A stretch of DNA of 64,000 nt from Allosphingosinicella deserti (GTDB lineage: Bacteria; Pseudomonadota; Alphaproteobacteria; Sphingomonadales; Sphingomonadaceae): contig NZ_PXYI01000008.1 of NCBI RefSeq assembly GCF_003012735.1, positions 1-64,000 on the forward strand, read 5' to 3'. The first letter of the stretch is position 1. Each line of letters opens with the position of its first letter. The notes under the pieces are model-generated. The model was not told the origin of the DNA, searched no databases, and saw nothing but the letters and a program-made list of their open reading frames with translations. The translations under genes were made by a program, and so were the position numbers. Shown here in pieces: positions 47,690-55,438 of the stretch.

Positions 47690-50040
47690 CCCGCGATCCC
47701 AAGGTGATCGCCCGCGAGCAGCCGGTCGGCCGCCATCTGCCTTATGCGCGGCACGTCGACGATCACACTATCGAGACTCGCGACGGGCTGTTGCTCCAGG
47801 TGATCTACCTGCGCGGCCTGCTGTTCGAGACCGCCGACACCGACGAGATCAATTATCGCAAGCGCCTGCGCGACGCGATGCTGCAGGCGGTGGGATCGTC
47901 CCGCTTCGCCCTCTATCACCATATCGTCCGCCGCCGAGTCCAGGCGGAGCTGCCGGCGGAGCATGGGGACCGCTTCTCGCGCAAGCTCGACGAAGCCTGG
48001 GCGGCGCGCCTCGCGGCCAAGCAGCTCTACGTCAATGATCTCTATCTGACGCTGGTGCGGCGGCCGCTTCAGGGCAGGATCGGCATTCTCGATCGAATCC
48101 GCGGCGTGCTCGGCCGCGCCGCCGAGCAGCCGGGCACCTCCACCGGCTACGAATTGCGCCAGCTCAACGCTGCCCGCGACGCGCTCATCGCCGCGCTCGG
48201 CAATTACCAGCCGCGCCTGCTCGGCGTGCGCGATAGCATCGCCGGGATTTGCTCGGAACCGCTCGAATTCCTGTCGACCCTGCTCAATGCCGAGAGCCGG
48301 CCGGTGCTGCTGCCCAACCAGGATCTCGGCGAGTATCTGCCCTACCGGCGGATCAGCTTCGGCCAGGAGACGGTCGAGCTCGGCCGCACCGGCACCACGC
48401 CGCGTGCCTTCCAAGGCATCGTCTCGATCAAGGATTATCCGGGCCAGACCCAGGCCGGGATGCTCGACGATCTGCTGCGGCTGCCGTTCGAACTCACCAT
48501 TTCGCAATCGTTCGGCTTCGTCGACCGCCAGGCCGCGCTTTCGGGCATGAACCTGGCGCTTCGCCGGATGCGCTCGGCGGAGGACGAGGCGGTGAGCCTG
48601 CGCGCCGATCTGTCGCGCGCCAAGGACGATGTCGCCGCCGGCCGTGCCGCCTTCGGCGAGCACCATCTCAGCATCGCGGTCCATGCCGACACACCGGAGG
48701 CCGTCGACGACGGCGTCGCCGAGATCCTCGCCGCATTGGGCGATCTCGGGATCATCGCGGTACGCGAGGAAATCGCGCTGGAGCCTGCTTTCTGGGCGCA
48801 ATTCCCGGGCAATTTCAAATATATCGCGCGCAAGGGGCTGGTTTCGACCGCCAATTTCGCGGGCCTCGCCAGCGGCCACAATTTCCCGATCGGCCGTTCG
48901 TCCGACAATCATTGGGGCGACGCGGTGACGCTGCTCGAGACGACCGCGGCGGGTCCCTATTTCTTCAACTTCCACCAGGGCGATCTCGGGAACTTCACGG
49001 TCATCGGCCCATCCGGATCGGGCAAGACGGTGGTGCTCAACTTCCTGCTCGCCCAGGCGCGCAAGTTCCGACCGCGGATCATCTTCTTCGACAAGGATCG
49101 CGGCGCGGAATTGTTCATCCGCGCGATCGGCGGCCGCTATGATCTGCTGCGCCCCGGCACGCCGTCCGGACTCAATCCGCTGCAGATCGACGACAGCCAT
49201 GCCAACCGCCAGTTCCTGATCGGCTGGCTGGCGGTGCTCGCCGGCGGCGCCGACGTCGACGAAATGGCGCAGATCAAGGACGCGGTCGACGCCAATTTCG
49301 CGCAGCCGGCCGCGCATCGCCGCCTGCGCAACATCGCCGAACTGTTTCGCGGCGGCCATCGCGCCCATTCCGCCGATTTGTGGGCACGGCTGCGGCCCTG
49401 GTGGGGCGACGGCGAGCGCGCCTGGCTGTTCGACAATGTCCAGGATCTCACCGATTTGACGGCCGACTCGGTCGGCTTCGACATGACCCAGATCCTCGAC
49501 GATCCCGCGGTGCGCACGCCGGCGATGATGTATCTGTTCCACCGCGTCGAGGAGCGGCTCGATGGGTCGCCGGCGATCATCGTCGTCGACGAGGGCTGGA
49601 AGGCGCTCGACGACGAGGTGTTCGTCCGCCGGATCAAGGATTGGGAAAAGACGATCCGCAAGCGGAACGGCATCGTCGGCTTCGCCACCCAAAGCGCCCA
49701 GGATGCGCTCGAAAGCCGGATCGCAAGCGCAATCATCGAGCAGGCAGCGACCCAGATCTTCATGGCCAATCCCAAGGCGCGGGCCTCCGACTATGTCGAG
49801 GGGTTCGGGCTGACGCCGCACGAATATGAGATCGTCCGATCGATGCCGGACGATGCCCATTGCTTCCTCGTCAAGCACGGCACCGACAGCGTCGTCGTCC
49901 GCCTTAACCTGTCCGGCGAACGGGATCTGCTGACCATCCTGTCCGGCCGCGAGCGCACGGTGCGCCTGCTCGACGACATCCGCGCCGAAGCCGGCGACGA
50001 TCCCGAAGCCTGGATCCCCAGGCTGCTGGAGCGCGTCTGA
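47668..50040 (+). CDS. virB4: T4SS ATPase VirB4
   Basis: A 790-residue hexameric ATPase that energises pilus assembly and substrate transfer. The ATG at 47668 gives MQLVPPLTRDPKVIA; open frame upstream belongs to virB3. Walker A is GPSGSGKT (residues 447-454); Walker B is IIVVDEGW (Asp641/Glu642). The N-terminal CagE/TrbE/VirB region is present. It is the largest gene of the cluster, and its TGA shares bases with the virB6 start. Confidence 0.95.
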   Translation: MQLVPPLTRDPKVIAREQPVGRHLPYARHVDDHTIETRDGLLLQVIYLRGLLFETADTDEINYRKRLRDAMLQAVGSSRFALYHHIVRRRVQAELPAEHGDRFSRKLDEAWAARLAAKQLYVNDLYLTLVRRPLQGRIGILDRIRGVLGRAAEQPGTSTGYELRQLNAARDALIAALGNYQPRLLGVRDSIAGICSEPLEFLSTLLNAESRPVLLPNQDLGEYLPYRRISFGQETVELGRTGTTPRAFQGIVSIKDYPGQTQAGMLDDLLRLPFELTISQSFGFVDRQAALSGMNLALRRMRSAEDEAVSLRADLSRAKDDVAAGRAAFGEHHLSIAVHADTPEAVDDGVAEILAALGDLGIIAVREEIALEPAFWAQFPGNFKYIARKGLVSTANFAGLASGHNFPIGRSSDNHWGDAVTLLETTAAGPYFFNFHQGDLGNFTVIGPSGSGKTVVLNFLLAQARKFRPRIIFFDKDRGAELFIRAIGGRYDLLRPGTPSGLNPLQIDDSHANRQFLIGWLAVLAGGADVDEMAQIKDAVDANFAQPAAHRRLRNIAELFRGGHRAHSADLWARLRPWWGDGERAWLFDNVQDLTDLTADSVGFDMTQILDDPAVRTPAMMYLFHRVEERLDGSPAIIVVDEGWKALDDEVFVRRIKDWEKTIRKRNGIVGFATQSAQDALESRIASAIIEQAATQIFMANPKARASDYVEGFGLTPHEYEIVRSMPDDAHCFLVKHGTDSVVVRLNLSGERDLLTILSGRERTVRLLDDIRAEAGDDPEAWIPRLLERV

Positions 50041-51329
50041 TGGCCTGCCCGACTTTCTCCCCGGACGGGCTGTTCCTCAGCAATCTGCTGTCGACGATCG
50101 ATTGCTACGCCCAGTCCCTGGGCGCCGGCGGGTACCAGGCGCTGGCCGCCCCCGGCTCCGGTGTGGCGCTGGCGCTGACCGGCGTGATGACCCTGTTCGT
50201 GGCGCTGTTCGGCTATCGCCTTCTGCTCGGCCAGGCGCCGAGCGCGCGCGAGGGGCTCGTCGGACTGGCCAAGATCTGTGTCGTGCTCGCGCTCGCGACG
50301 AGCTGGCCGGCCTTTCGTACCCTGGCCTATGACGTGGCCTTTCGCGGGCCCGCTCAGCTCGCGGCGGCGATCGGCGGATCGGCCGGTCTCCCCGGAGTCG
50401 AGGGCGGGCTGGTCGCGCGTCTCCAGGGCGTCGACGACATGATCAACGAGCTCACCGTGATCGGCACCGGGCGTCCGCCGCAGACAGACATCCTGGTCCA
50501 GCCGACGGGCACGCTGACGCCGGCGCAGCAGCAGCAGGAATTGCAGCGGCTGCAGGGACTGCAGGACCGGCCGCGCTGGGATCCGGCACAGGATGCCAAA
50601 CGGGTGGCGCAGGGGCGGACCTTGTTCCTGACCGGGGTCATCGCCGCGTTCGCGTCGGTGCGGCTGCTCGCCGGGCTGTTGCTGGCGCTCGGACCGCTGT
50701 TCGCGCTGTTCCTGCTGTTCGATCACACCCGCGGCCTCTTCGAGGGCTGGGTGCGTGGGCTCGCCGGCGCGGCGCTCGGCGCGCTCGGAACGGCGATCGT
50801 GCTCGCCGTCCAGCTCGCCCTCATGGAATCCTGGCTCGCCAACATCGTTACCTTGCGCCGCGCGAACATCCCGACGCCGAGCGTTCCGGTCGAGCTGCTC
50901 GTCATGACCCTGGTGTTCGTTCTCGTTCTGCTCGGCACGTTGGTGGCAGCGGCGAAGGTCGCGCGCGGCTTCCGCATGCCCGATGCCTGGCGGATCGCGC
51001 CCGGACGCTGGGTGGAGAGCCTGTTGGCAGCGCAGGCCGGCGGGCGCCAGCCGGCGTTCGCGCAGGGCGCGGCGACGCGCGAAGCGACCGACGACCGCTC
51101 GCGCGCCATGGCAATCGCCGACGCGGTTCAATCGGCGCAGCGGCGCGAGATGGGCGCGCCTCGTCCGCCCGCCGCGCAGCTCGGCACCCAGGGCATGGCA
51201 GCGGCAATGCGCCGCGACACGGATCAAACGCAGCCGTCGGCAGCATCGATGCCGCTCGATCGGGGCGAGCGGCGGCGGACGCGCGGGCGCGTCTCGGCCG
51301 GCGCGGGCAGGCGGGACAGGACGAAATGA
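50040..51329 (+). CDS. virB6: T4SS membrane protein VirB6/TrbL
   Basis: A 429-residue polytopic inner-membrane protein. About five helices are visible in the first 300 residues (e.g. ALTGVMTLFVALFGYRLLL), and a Gln/Arg-rich soluble tail follows. VirB6 forms part of the substrate channel. The start overlaps the virB4 stop. No virB5 or virB7 lies between virB4 and virB8. Confidence 0.88.
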   Translation: MACPTFSPDGLFLSNLLSTIDCYAQSLGAGGYQALAAPGSGVALALTGVMTLFVALFGYRLLLGQAPSAREGLVGLAKICVVLALATSWPAFRTLAYDVAFRGPAQLAAAIGGSAGLPGVEGGLVARLQGVDDMINELTVIGTGRPPQTDILVQPTGTLTPAQQQQELQRLQGLQDRPRWDPAQDAKRVAQGRTLFLTGVIAAFASVRLLAGLLLALGPLFALFLLFDHTRGLFEGWVRGLAGAALGALGTAIVLAVQLALMESWLANIVTLRRANIPTPSVPVELLVMTLVFVLVLLGTLVAAAKVARGFRMPDAWRIAPGRWVESLLAAQAGGRQPAFAQGAATREATDDRSRAMAIADAVQSAQRREMGAPRPPAAQLGTQGMAAAMRRDTDQTQPSAASMPLDRGERRRTRGRVSAGAGRRDRTK

Positions 51330-52168
51330 ACAAGATTTCTCGCGAGAATCTCGAAGCCTATTACAAGGATGCCGAGGGCTGGTCGCACGATCGCATCGAA
51401 GAGCTTCGCAAATCGCGCAAGGCGGCATGGATCGTCGGCGGCATCGCCGTGGCGGTGGCGCTGCTGGAGGCGCTTGCCCTCGTCATGCTGACGCCACTCA
51501 AGACCGTGGTGCCCTATACGTTGCTGGTCGATCGCCAGACCGGCTATGTCCAGGCGCTCGATCCGCTCAACCCGGCCAAGGTTTCCGGCGATACCGCGCT
51601 CACGCAGAGCTTCCTCGTTCAATATGTAACGGCGCGCGAGGGCTTCGACATCGCTTCGGTCCAGGCGAGCTATCGCAAGACCGCCTTGTGGTCGGCCGAG
51701 AAGGCACGCGCCGAGTATGTCGCGCTGATGCAGGGCACCAATCCGAACAGCCCGCTCGTTATCTATCCGCGCAGCACGGTGATCGAAACTCAGGTGAAGA
51801 GCGTCTCGCCGCTGGCGAAGAATGTCGCGATGGTGCGCTTCGACACGATCCGCCGCGATGCCGGCGGGCGCGCGGTTCCGCTCGGATCCTGGGCGGCGGT
51901 GATGCGCTATCGCTTCACGCCCCACGCGATGTCGGCGGAGGACCGCTTCATCAATCCGCTCGGCTTCCAGGTCGTCCGCTATCGGCGCGACGCCGAAGCA
52001 TTGCCGCCGCCGGAACCGGCTGCGCAGGCCCCCGCGGGCGGTCAGGCCGCCGCAGGCGGCGTCGCACCCGGGCAGGCGCGTCCGGCACCGCCAGCGGCCG
52101 CTGCGCCGCTCGCCCCGGTGCCGAGGCCAGCGCCGCCGGTACGCACGCAGCCCGAGGTCGAGTTGTGA
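51326..52168 (+). CDS. virB8: T4SS assembly factor VirB8
   Basis: A 280-residue bitopic protein with one N-terminal helix (~31-55) and a periplasmic NTF2-like domain (FDIASVQASYRKTALWSA...). A ~50-residue Ala/Pro-rich tail follows, longer than usual. VirB8 nucleates the inner-membrane complex. The ATG overlaps the virB6 stop (ATGA). Confidence 0.9.
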   Translation: MNKISRENLEAYYKDAEGWSHDRIEELRKSRKAAWIVGGIAVAVALLEALALVMLTPLKTVVPYTLLVDRQTGYVQALDPLNPAKVSGDTALTQSFLVQYVTAREGFDIASVQASYRKTALWSAEKARAEYVALMQGTNPNSPLVIYPRSTVIETQVKSVSPLAKNVAMVRFDTIRRDAGGRAVPLGSWAAVMRYRFTPHAMSAEDRFINPLGFQVVRYRRDAEALPPPEPAAQAPAGGQAAAGGVAPGQARPAPPAAAAPLAPVPRPAPPVRTQPEVEL

Positions 52169-52863
52169 TCGGGCGGCACCTCCTGCCGGCAGTGCTGCTC
52201 GTTGCAGCGGCGCCGCTTCCGGCGCAGGTGCGGCCGGTGCCGGGGGCGGGCGATCCGCGGCTCCAGGTCGTCGATTACAAGGAAGGCGAGGTGGTCCTGC
52301 TCGAGCTCGCACCAGGCTACCAGATGATGGTCGAGCTCGGCCCCGACGAGCAGATCGAAAATGTCGCCGTCGGCGACAGCGCGGCATTCCAAGTCACCGC
52401 GAACCGCCGCGGCGACCGCTTGTTCGTGAAGGCGCTGCAGAGCGATGTCTCGACCAATTTGACCGTGGTGACCAGCGCCCGGCTCTACGCCATGGAGCTG
52501 GCGCCGCTGTCTGATCCCGCCCAGCCGATGGCCTATGTCGTGCGCTTCCGCCTCGACGAGGCGCTGCAGGGGGACACGGCGTCGTCCGCCGTACAGAACG
52601 AAGGACGCTATCGCCTCAGCGGCGACCGCAGCGCGCGCCCGAGTGCGATCAGCGACGATGGCGCCCGCACTTACATTCAATGGCCGGCGGGTGGCGGGCT
52701 TCCGGCCGTCTATGCGGTCGGCGACGGCGGACGCGAGAGTCTCGCCGACGGCAGCATCCGCGAGGGCGTGTTCGTCATCGACAAGGTCATGCCGCGGCTC
52801 GTATTTCGTGCCGGCCGCAAGAGCGCCGCCGCGGAACGCGTGGCGATGGAGGATCAGCACTGA
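52165..52863 (+). CDS. virB9: T4SS core protein VirB9
   Basis: A 232-residue periplasmic protein with a signal peptide (~21 residues). The start is GTG 52165, overlapping the virB8 stop (GTGA). VirB9/CagX features are visible: YKEGEVVLLELAPGYQ near residue 33 and the C-terminal YAVGDGGRESLAD...VIDKVMPRLVFR. With VirB10 (and normally VirB7) it forms the outer-membrane core ring. VirB7 is not found, so VirB9 may act without its lipoprotein partner. Confidence 0.9.
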   Translation: MIGRHLLPAVLLVAAAPLPAQVRPVPGAGDPRLQVVDYKEGEVVLLELAPGYQMMVELGPDEQIENVAVGDSAAFQVTANRRGDRLFVKALQSDVSTNLTVVTSARLYAMELAPLSDPAQPMAYVVRFRLDEALQGDTASSAVQNEGRYRLSGDRSARPSAISDDGARTYIQWPAGGGLPAVYAVGDGGRESLADGSIREGVFVIDKVMPRLVFRAGRKSAAAERVAMEDQH

Positions 52864-53975
52864 TGGCCGCTTCAGGCGATCTCGATCCGCGCACCGCGCC
52901 GCCCGCGCCCGGTGAGGACATCCGGCCCGTGGTGGCGCTGCCGCGATCGGGGCCTCCTACCTGGGTGTTCGTGTCGCTGGCGGCGATCGCAGCCTTGATC
53001 CTGTTTCTGGTGCTCGATGCGCGGCGCCGGACGCCCCCGGCGGAGGAAGCTACGGGCCCGCGGACGGCGCAGATCGCGACGCCTCCGCCTCTCTACGTCC
53101 CGGTCCAGCCGGCACCCCCGCCGGTCGCGATCGTACCTCAGGCAGCCCCGCCGATCCCGGCACCGGCGCCGCGCTTCGTGCCGACCCGGCCGGCGCAGCC
53201 GCAGGTCGTCTACGTTCCGCAGCCGGCGCCGCCCCAACCCGCGCCACCGCCGCCGCCGCCGCAACGGGTAGACGGCGGCGCGGCGCTGGTCATCGATACC
53301 ACCGCCGGTGCCGCTGGGCCGGTGGCGGCCGATGCCGCCGCCGGTCCGGCCGGCGGGGCCGCCACATCGGCCGACGCGGCCGGCGGAGCGACGCTCGGCG
53401 CTCGCGTGCGGGCCGGCATGTTCGCCAATCCGTCGGCGACCGTGCCCCAGGGAACCCTGATCCCGGCCGTTCTCGAAACGGCGTTCGATTCGACACGGCC
53501 GGGCTTCGCCCGCGCCATCGTCTCGCGCGACGTCCGCGGCTTCGACGGCACGCGGGTGCTGATCCCGCGGGGCAGCCGCCTCATCGGTCAATATCGGTCG
53601 GATGTCCAAGCCGGCCAGAAACGGGCCCTGGTCAATTGGGTGCGGCTCGTGCGCCCAGACGGGGTGACCATCGCGATCGGTTCGCCGGCCAGCGACACGC
53701 TCGGCCGCGGCGGCGTCAAGGCCAAGGTCAACAACCATTTCTTCGAACGCTTCGCCGGCGCGCTGCTGCAATCCTCCGTCGACATTGCGCTCGCGCTGGC
53801 GACTCGGAGCAGCAACAATTCGGTGATCGTCACGACAACCGGCGGCGGCGCCCAACTGGGTAATCTGATCCAGCCGGAGCCGGTGCGGCCGACCCTGAAG
53901 GTTCCGGCAGCGACCAGCATCAGCGTGTTCGTCGCCCGCGATCTCGATTTCACCGGCGTCGGCGCGCGGCGATGA
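52863..53975 (+). CDS. virB10: T4SS core protein VirB10
   Basis: A 370-residue TonB-like scaffolding protein spanning both membranes. One helix (~34-52) is followed by a Pro-rich periplasmic region (~58-150) and the C-terminal β-barrel domain (~190-370; PQGTLIPAVLETAFDSTRPG, then RGSRLIGQYRSDVQ). The ATG shares bases with the virB9 stop. It senses ATP use and gates the channel. Confidence 0.92.
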   Translation: MAASGDLDPRTAPPAPGEDIRPVVALPRSGPPTWVFVSLAAIAALILFLVLDARRRTPPAEEATGPRTAQIATPPPLYVPVQPAPPPVAIVPQAAPPIPAPAPRFVPTRPAQPQVVYVPQPAPPQPAPPPPPPQRVDGGAALVIDTTAGAAGPVAADAAAGPAGGAATSADAAGGATLGARVRAGMFANPSATVPQGTLIPAVLETAFDSTRPGFARAIVSRDVRGFDGTRVLIPRGSRLIGQYRSDVQAGQKRALVNWVRLVRPDGVTIAIGSPASDTLGRGGVKAKVNNHFFERFAGALLQSSVDIALALATRSSNNSVIVTTTGGGAQLGNLIQPEPVRPTLKVPAATSISVFVARDLDFTGVGARR

Positions 53976-54979
53976 AGCCCGCCGCGGCCGATGAAGCGCA
54001 GGGCGTCTACCTCCGCTCCTATCTGGAGCCGCTGAGCGCCATCCTCGGCCGCAACGACGTCACCGATGTGTACGTGAACCGTCCCGGCGAGGTCTGGGTG
54101 GAAACCACCGACGGCGCGATCGAACGCTTCGACGCGCCCGAGCTCGACGACACGATGTTGTGGCGGCTGGCGCGGCAGATCGCCGCCATGTCGCATCAAG
54201 GGATCAGCCGCGAATATCCCTTGCTTTCGGCGACTCTTCCGGATGGCGCCCGCATCCAGATCGTCGCCCCGCCGGCGACGCGCGGGCCGATGGCGCTGGC
54301 GATCCGCAAGCATCTCGAGACCGATCTCAGTCTGGCCGACTATGTCGCGGCCGGTGCGCTCAGCGACGTCAGCGTGCAGACCGGGCTCCACGCCGGCGCC
54401 GGCGACGAGGCGCTGCGCGAGCAGCTGCGCAGCGGGGACATTGCCGGAATGCTTGCGGCGGCTGTGCGGGCTCGAAAGAACATCCTGATTTCGGGCGGCA
54501 CCTCCACCGGCAAGACGACCTTCCTCAACGCATTGATTCGCGAGATCCCGATCGAGGAGCGGTTGATCTTCATCGAGGATACGCCGGAGCTCCAGCTTCG
54601 CCATTCCAATGCGATCGGCCTGGTCGCGTCGCGCAGTCGGTTGGGAGAGGGGGAGGTATCGACCAACGATCTCGTCGCGGCTTCCCTGCGGATGCGCCCC
54701 GACCGGATCATCCTGGGCGAGTTGCGGGGAGAGGAGGCCTATTCCTTCCTGCGTGCCGTCAACACCGGCCATCCTGGATCGATGACCACCGTTCATGCCG
54801 ACAGCGCCGAACGCTCGGTGGAGCAGATCACCCTTCTGGTGCTGCAGGCCGGCACTCGCCTTGGACGCGATGACGTTCACTTCTACGTCAAGCGGACGAT
54901 CGACGTCTTCGTCCAGCTGAGTCGCTCTGGCGGCCGCAGGCACGTTGCCCAAGTGGTGCTCAACGATCAGCAGGATTGA
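53972..54979 (+). CDS. virB11: T4SS ATPase VirB11
   Basis: A 335-residue hexameric traffic ATPase. Walker A is GGTSTGKTT (residues 175-183); the Asp and His boxes follow (IFIEDTPELQLRH, TGHPGSMTTVHAD). It switches between pilus assembly and substrate transfer. The ATG overlaps the virB10 stop. It is the last gene of the cluster; no virD4 coupling-protein gene follows. Confidence 0.93.
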   Translation: MKPAAADEAQGVYLRSYLEPLSAILGRNDVTDVYVNRPGEVWVETTDGAIERFDAPELDDTMLWRLARQIAAMSHQGISREYPLLSATLPDGARIQIVAPPATRGPMALAIRKHLETDLSLADYVAAGALSDVSVQTGLHAGAGDEALREQLRSGDIAGMLAAAVRARKNILISGGTSTGKTTFLNALIREIPIEERLIFIEDTPELQLRHSNAIGLVASRSRLGEGEVSTNDLVAASLRMRPDRIILGELRGEEAYSFLRAVNTGHPGSMTTVHADSAERSVEQITLLVLQAGTRLGRDDVHFYVKRTIDVFVQLSRSGGRRHVAQVVLNDQQD

Positions 54980-55034
54980 GCGGCCGCCGCCGAAAGCGGC
55001 GGGGTCATCCGCGTGCGCAGGATTGCGTCAGCCG

Positions 55035-55193
55035 TCAGGCGGCCGCGGCTAGGATGGTGCGAAGCTCGGCTTCCTCCAGACGCTCGACGATGGCGGCGAC
55101 GATCACCGCCGGGATGGAGCGCCCGCGCGCGACCATTGCCATCACGTCCTTGAGATCCGCGTCGGAAATCGATTTTGCCGGCTGGTGAGTCAT
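55035..55193 (-). CDS. Small helical protein, 52 residues
   Basis: A short open frame running MTHQPAKSISDADLKDVMAM to the C-terminal RTILAAAA. It is Ala/Val/Ile-rich and predicted helical, with an AAGG upstream of the ATG as a weak ribosome-binding site. It lies convergent to virB11 in the 459-nt gap before the FecR gene. Codon use and acidic/basic patterning look protein-like, but the size leaves real doubt. No known family. Confidence 0.45.
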   Translation of the reverse strand: MTHQPAKSISDADLKDVMAMVARGRSIPAVIVAAIVERLEEAELRTILAAAA

Positions 55194-55405
55194 GACCTTG
55201 GATTAAGGCTTTTGCGAGCGATCCGCAATTAAGTGGAACCACGGAAGCCCGCCCCCGGGGACGGTTCGAGCGTTTCTCTCAAACCGTCTCCTGAATCGCG
55301 TAATCATCAACAAAAGCCGGTACTTGTCGCCAGCCGAGCGAGAGGTTTCTTTAACGATAATGACGAACCTCTTCGCAATCTTCCCCGGATAATCACGAAC
55401 GTCGA

Positions 55406-55426
55406 GGGAGCCCCTTTTCGGCTCCC
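55406..55426 (+). promoter_or_regulatory. Hairpin upstream of the FecR-repeat gene
   Basis: GGGAGCC-ccttttc-GGCTCCC, a perfect 7-bp stem, 12 nt before the ATG and just upstream of its AGGGG ribosome-binding site. It may influence translation initiation. The rest of the 245-nt gap (55194-55438) shows no clear promoter. Confidence 0.45.
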
Positions 55427-55438
55427 GCCAGGGGTTTT

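Noticed and set aside
55235-55266. A general-stress EcfG promoter (GGAAC...GTT)
   Set aside because: The distance between GGAAC (55235) and CGGTT (55262) is 22 nt rather than 16-17, so it does not fit.
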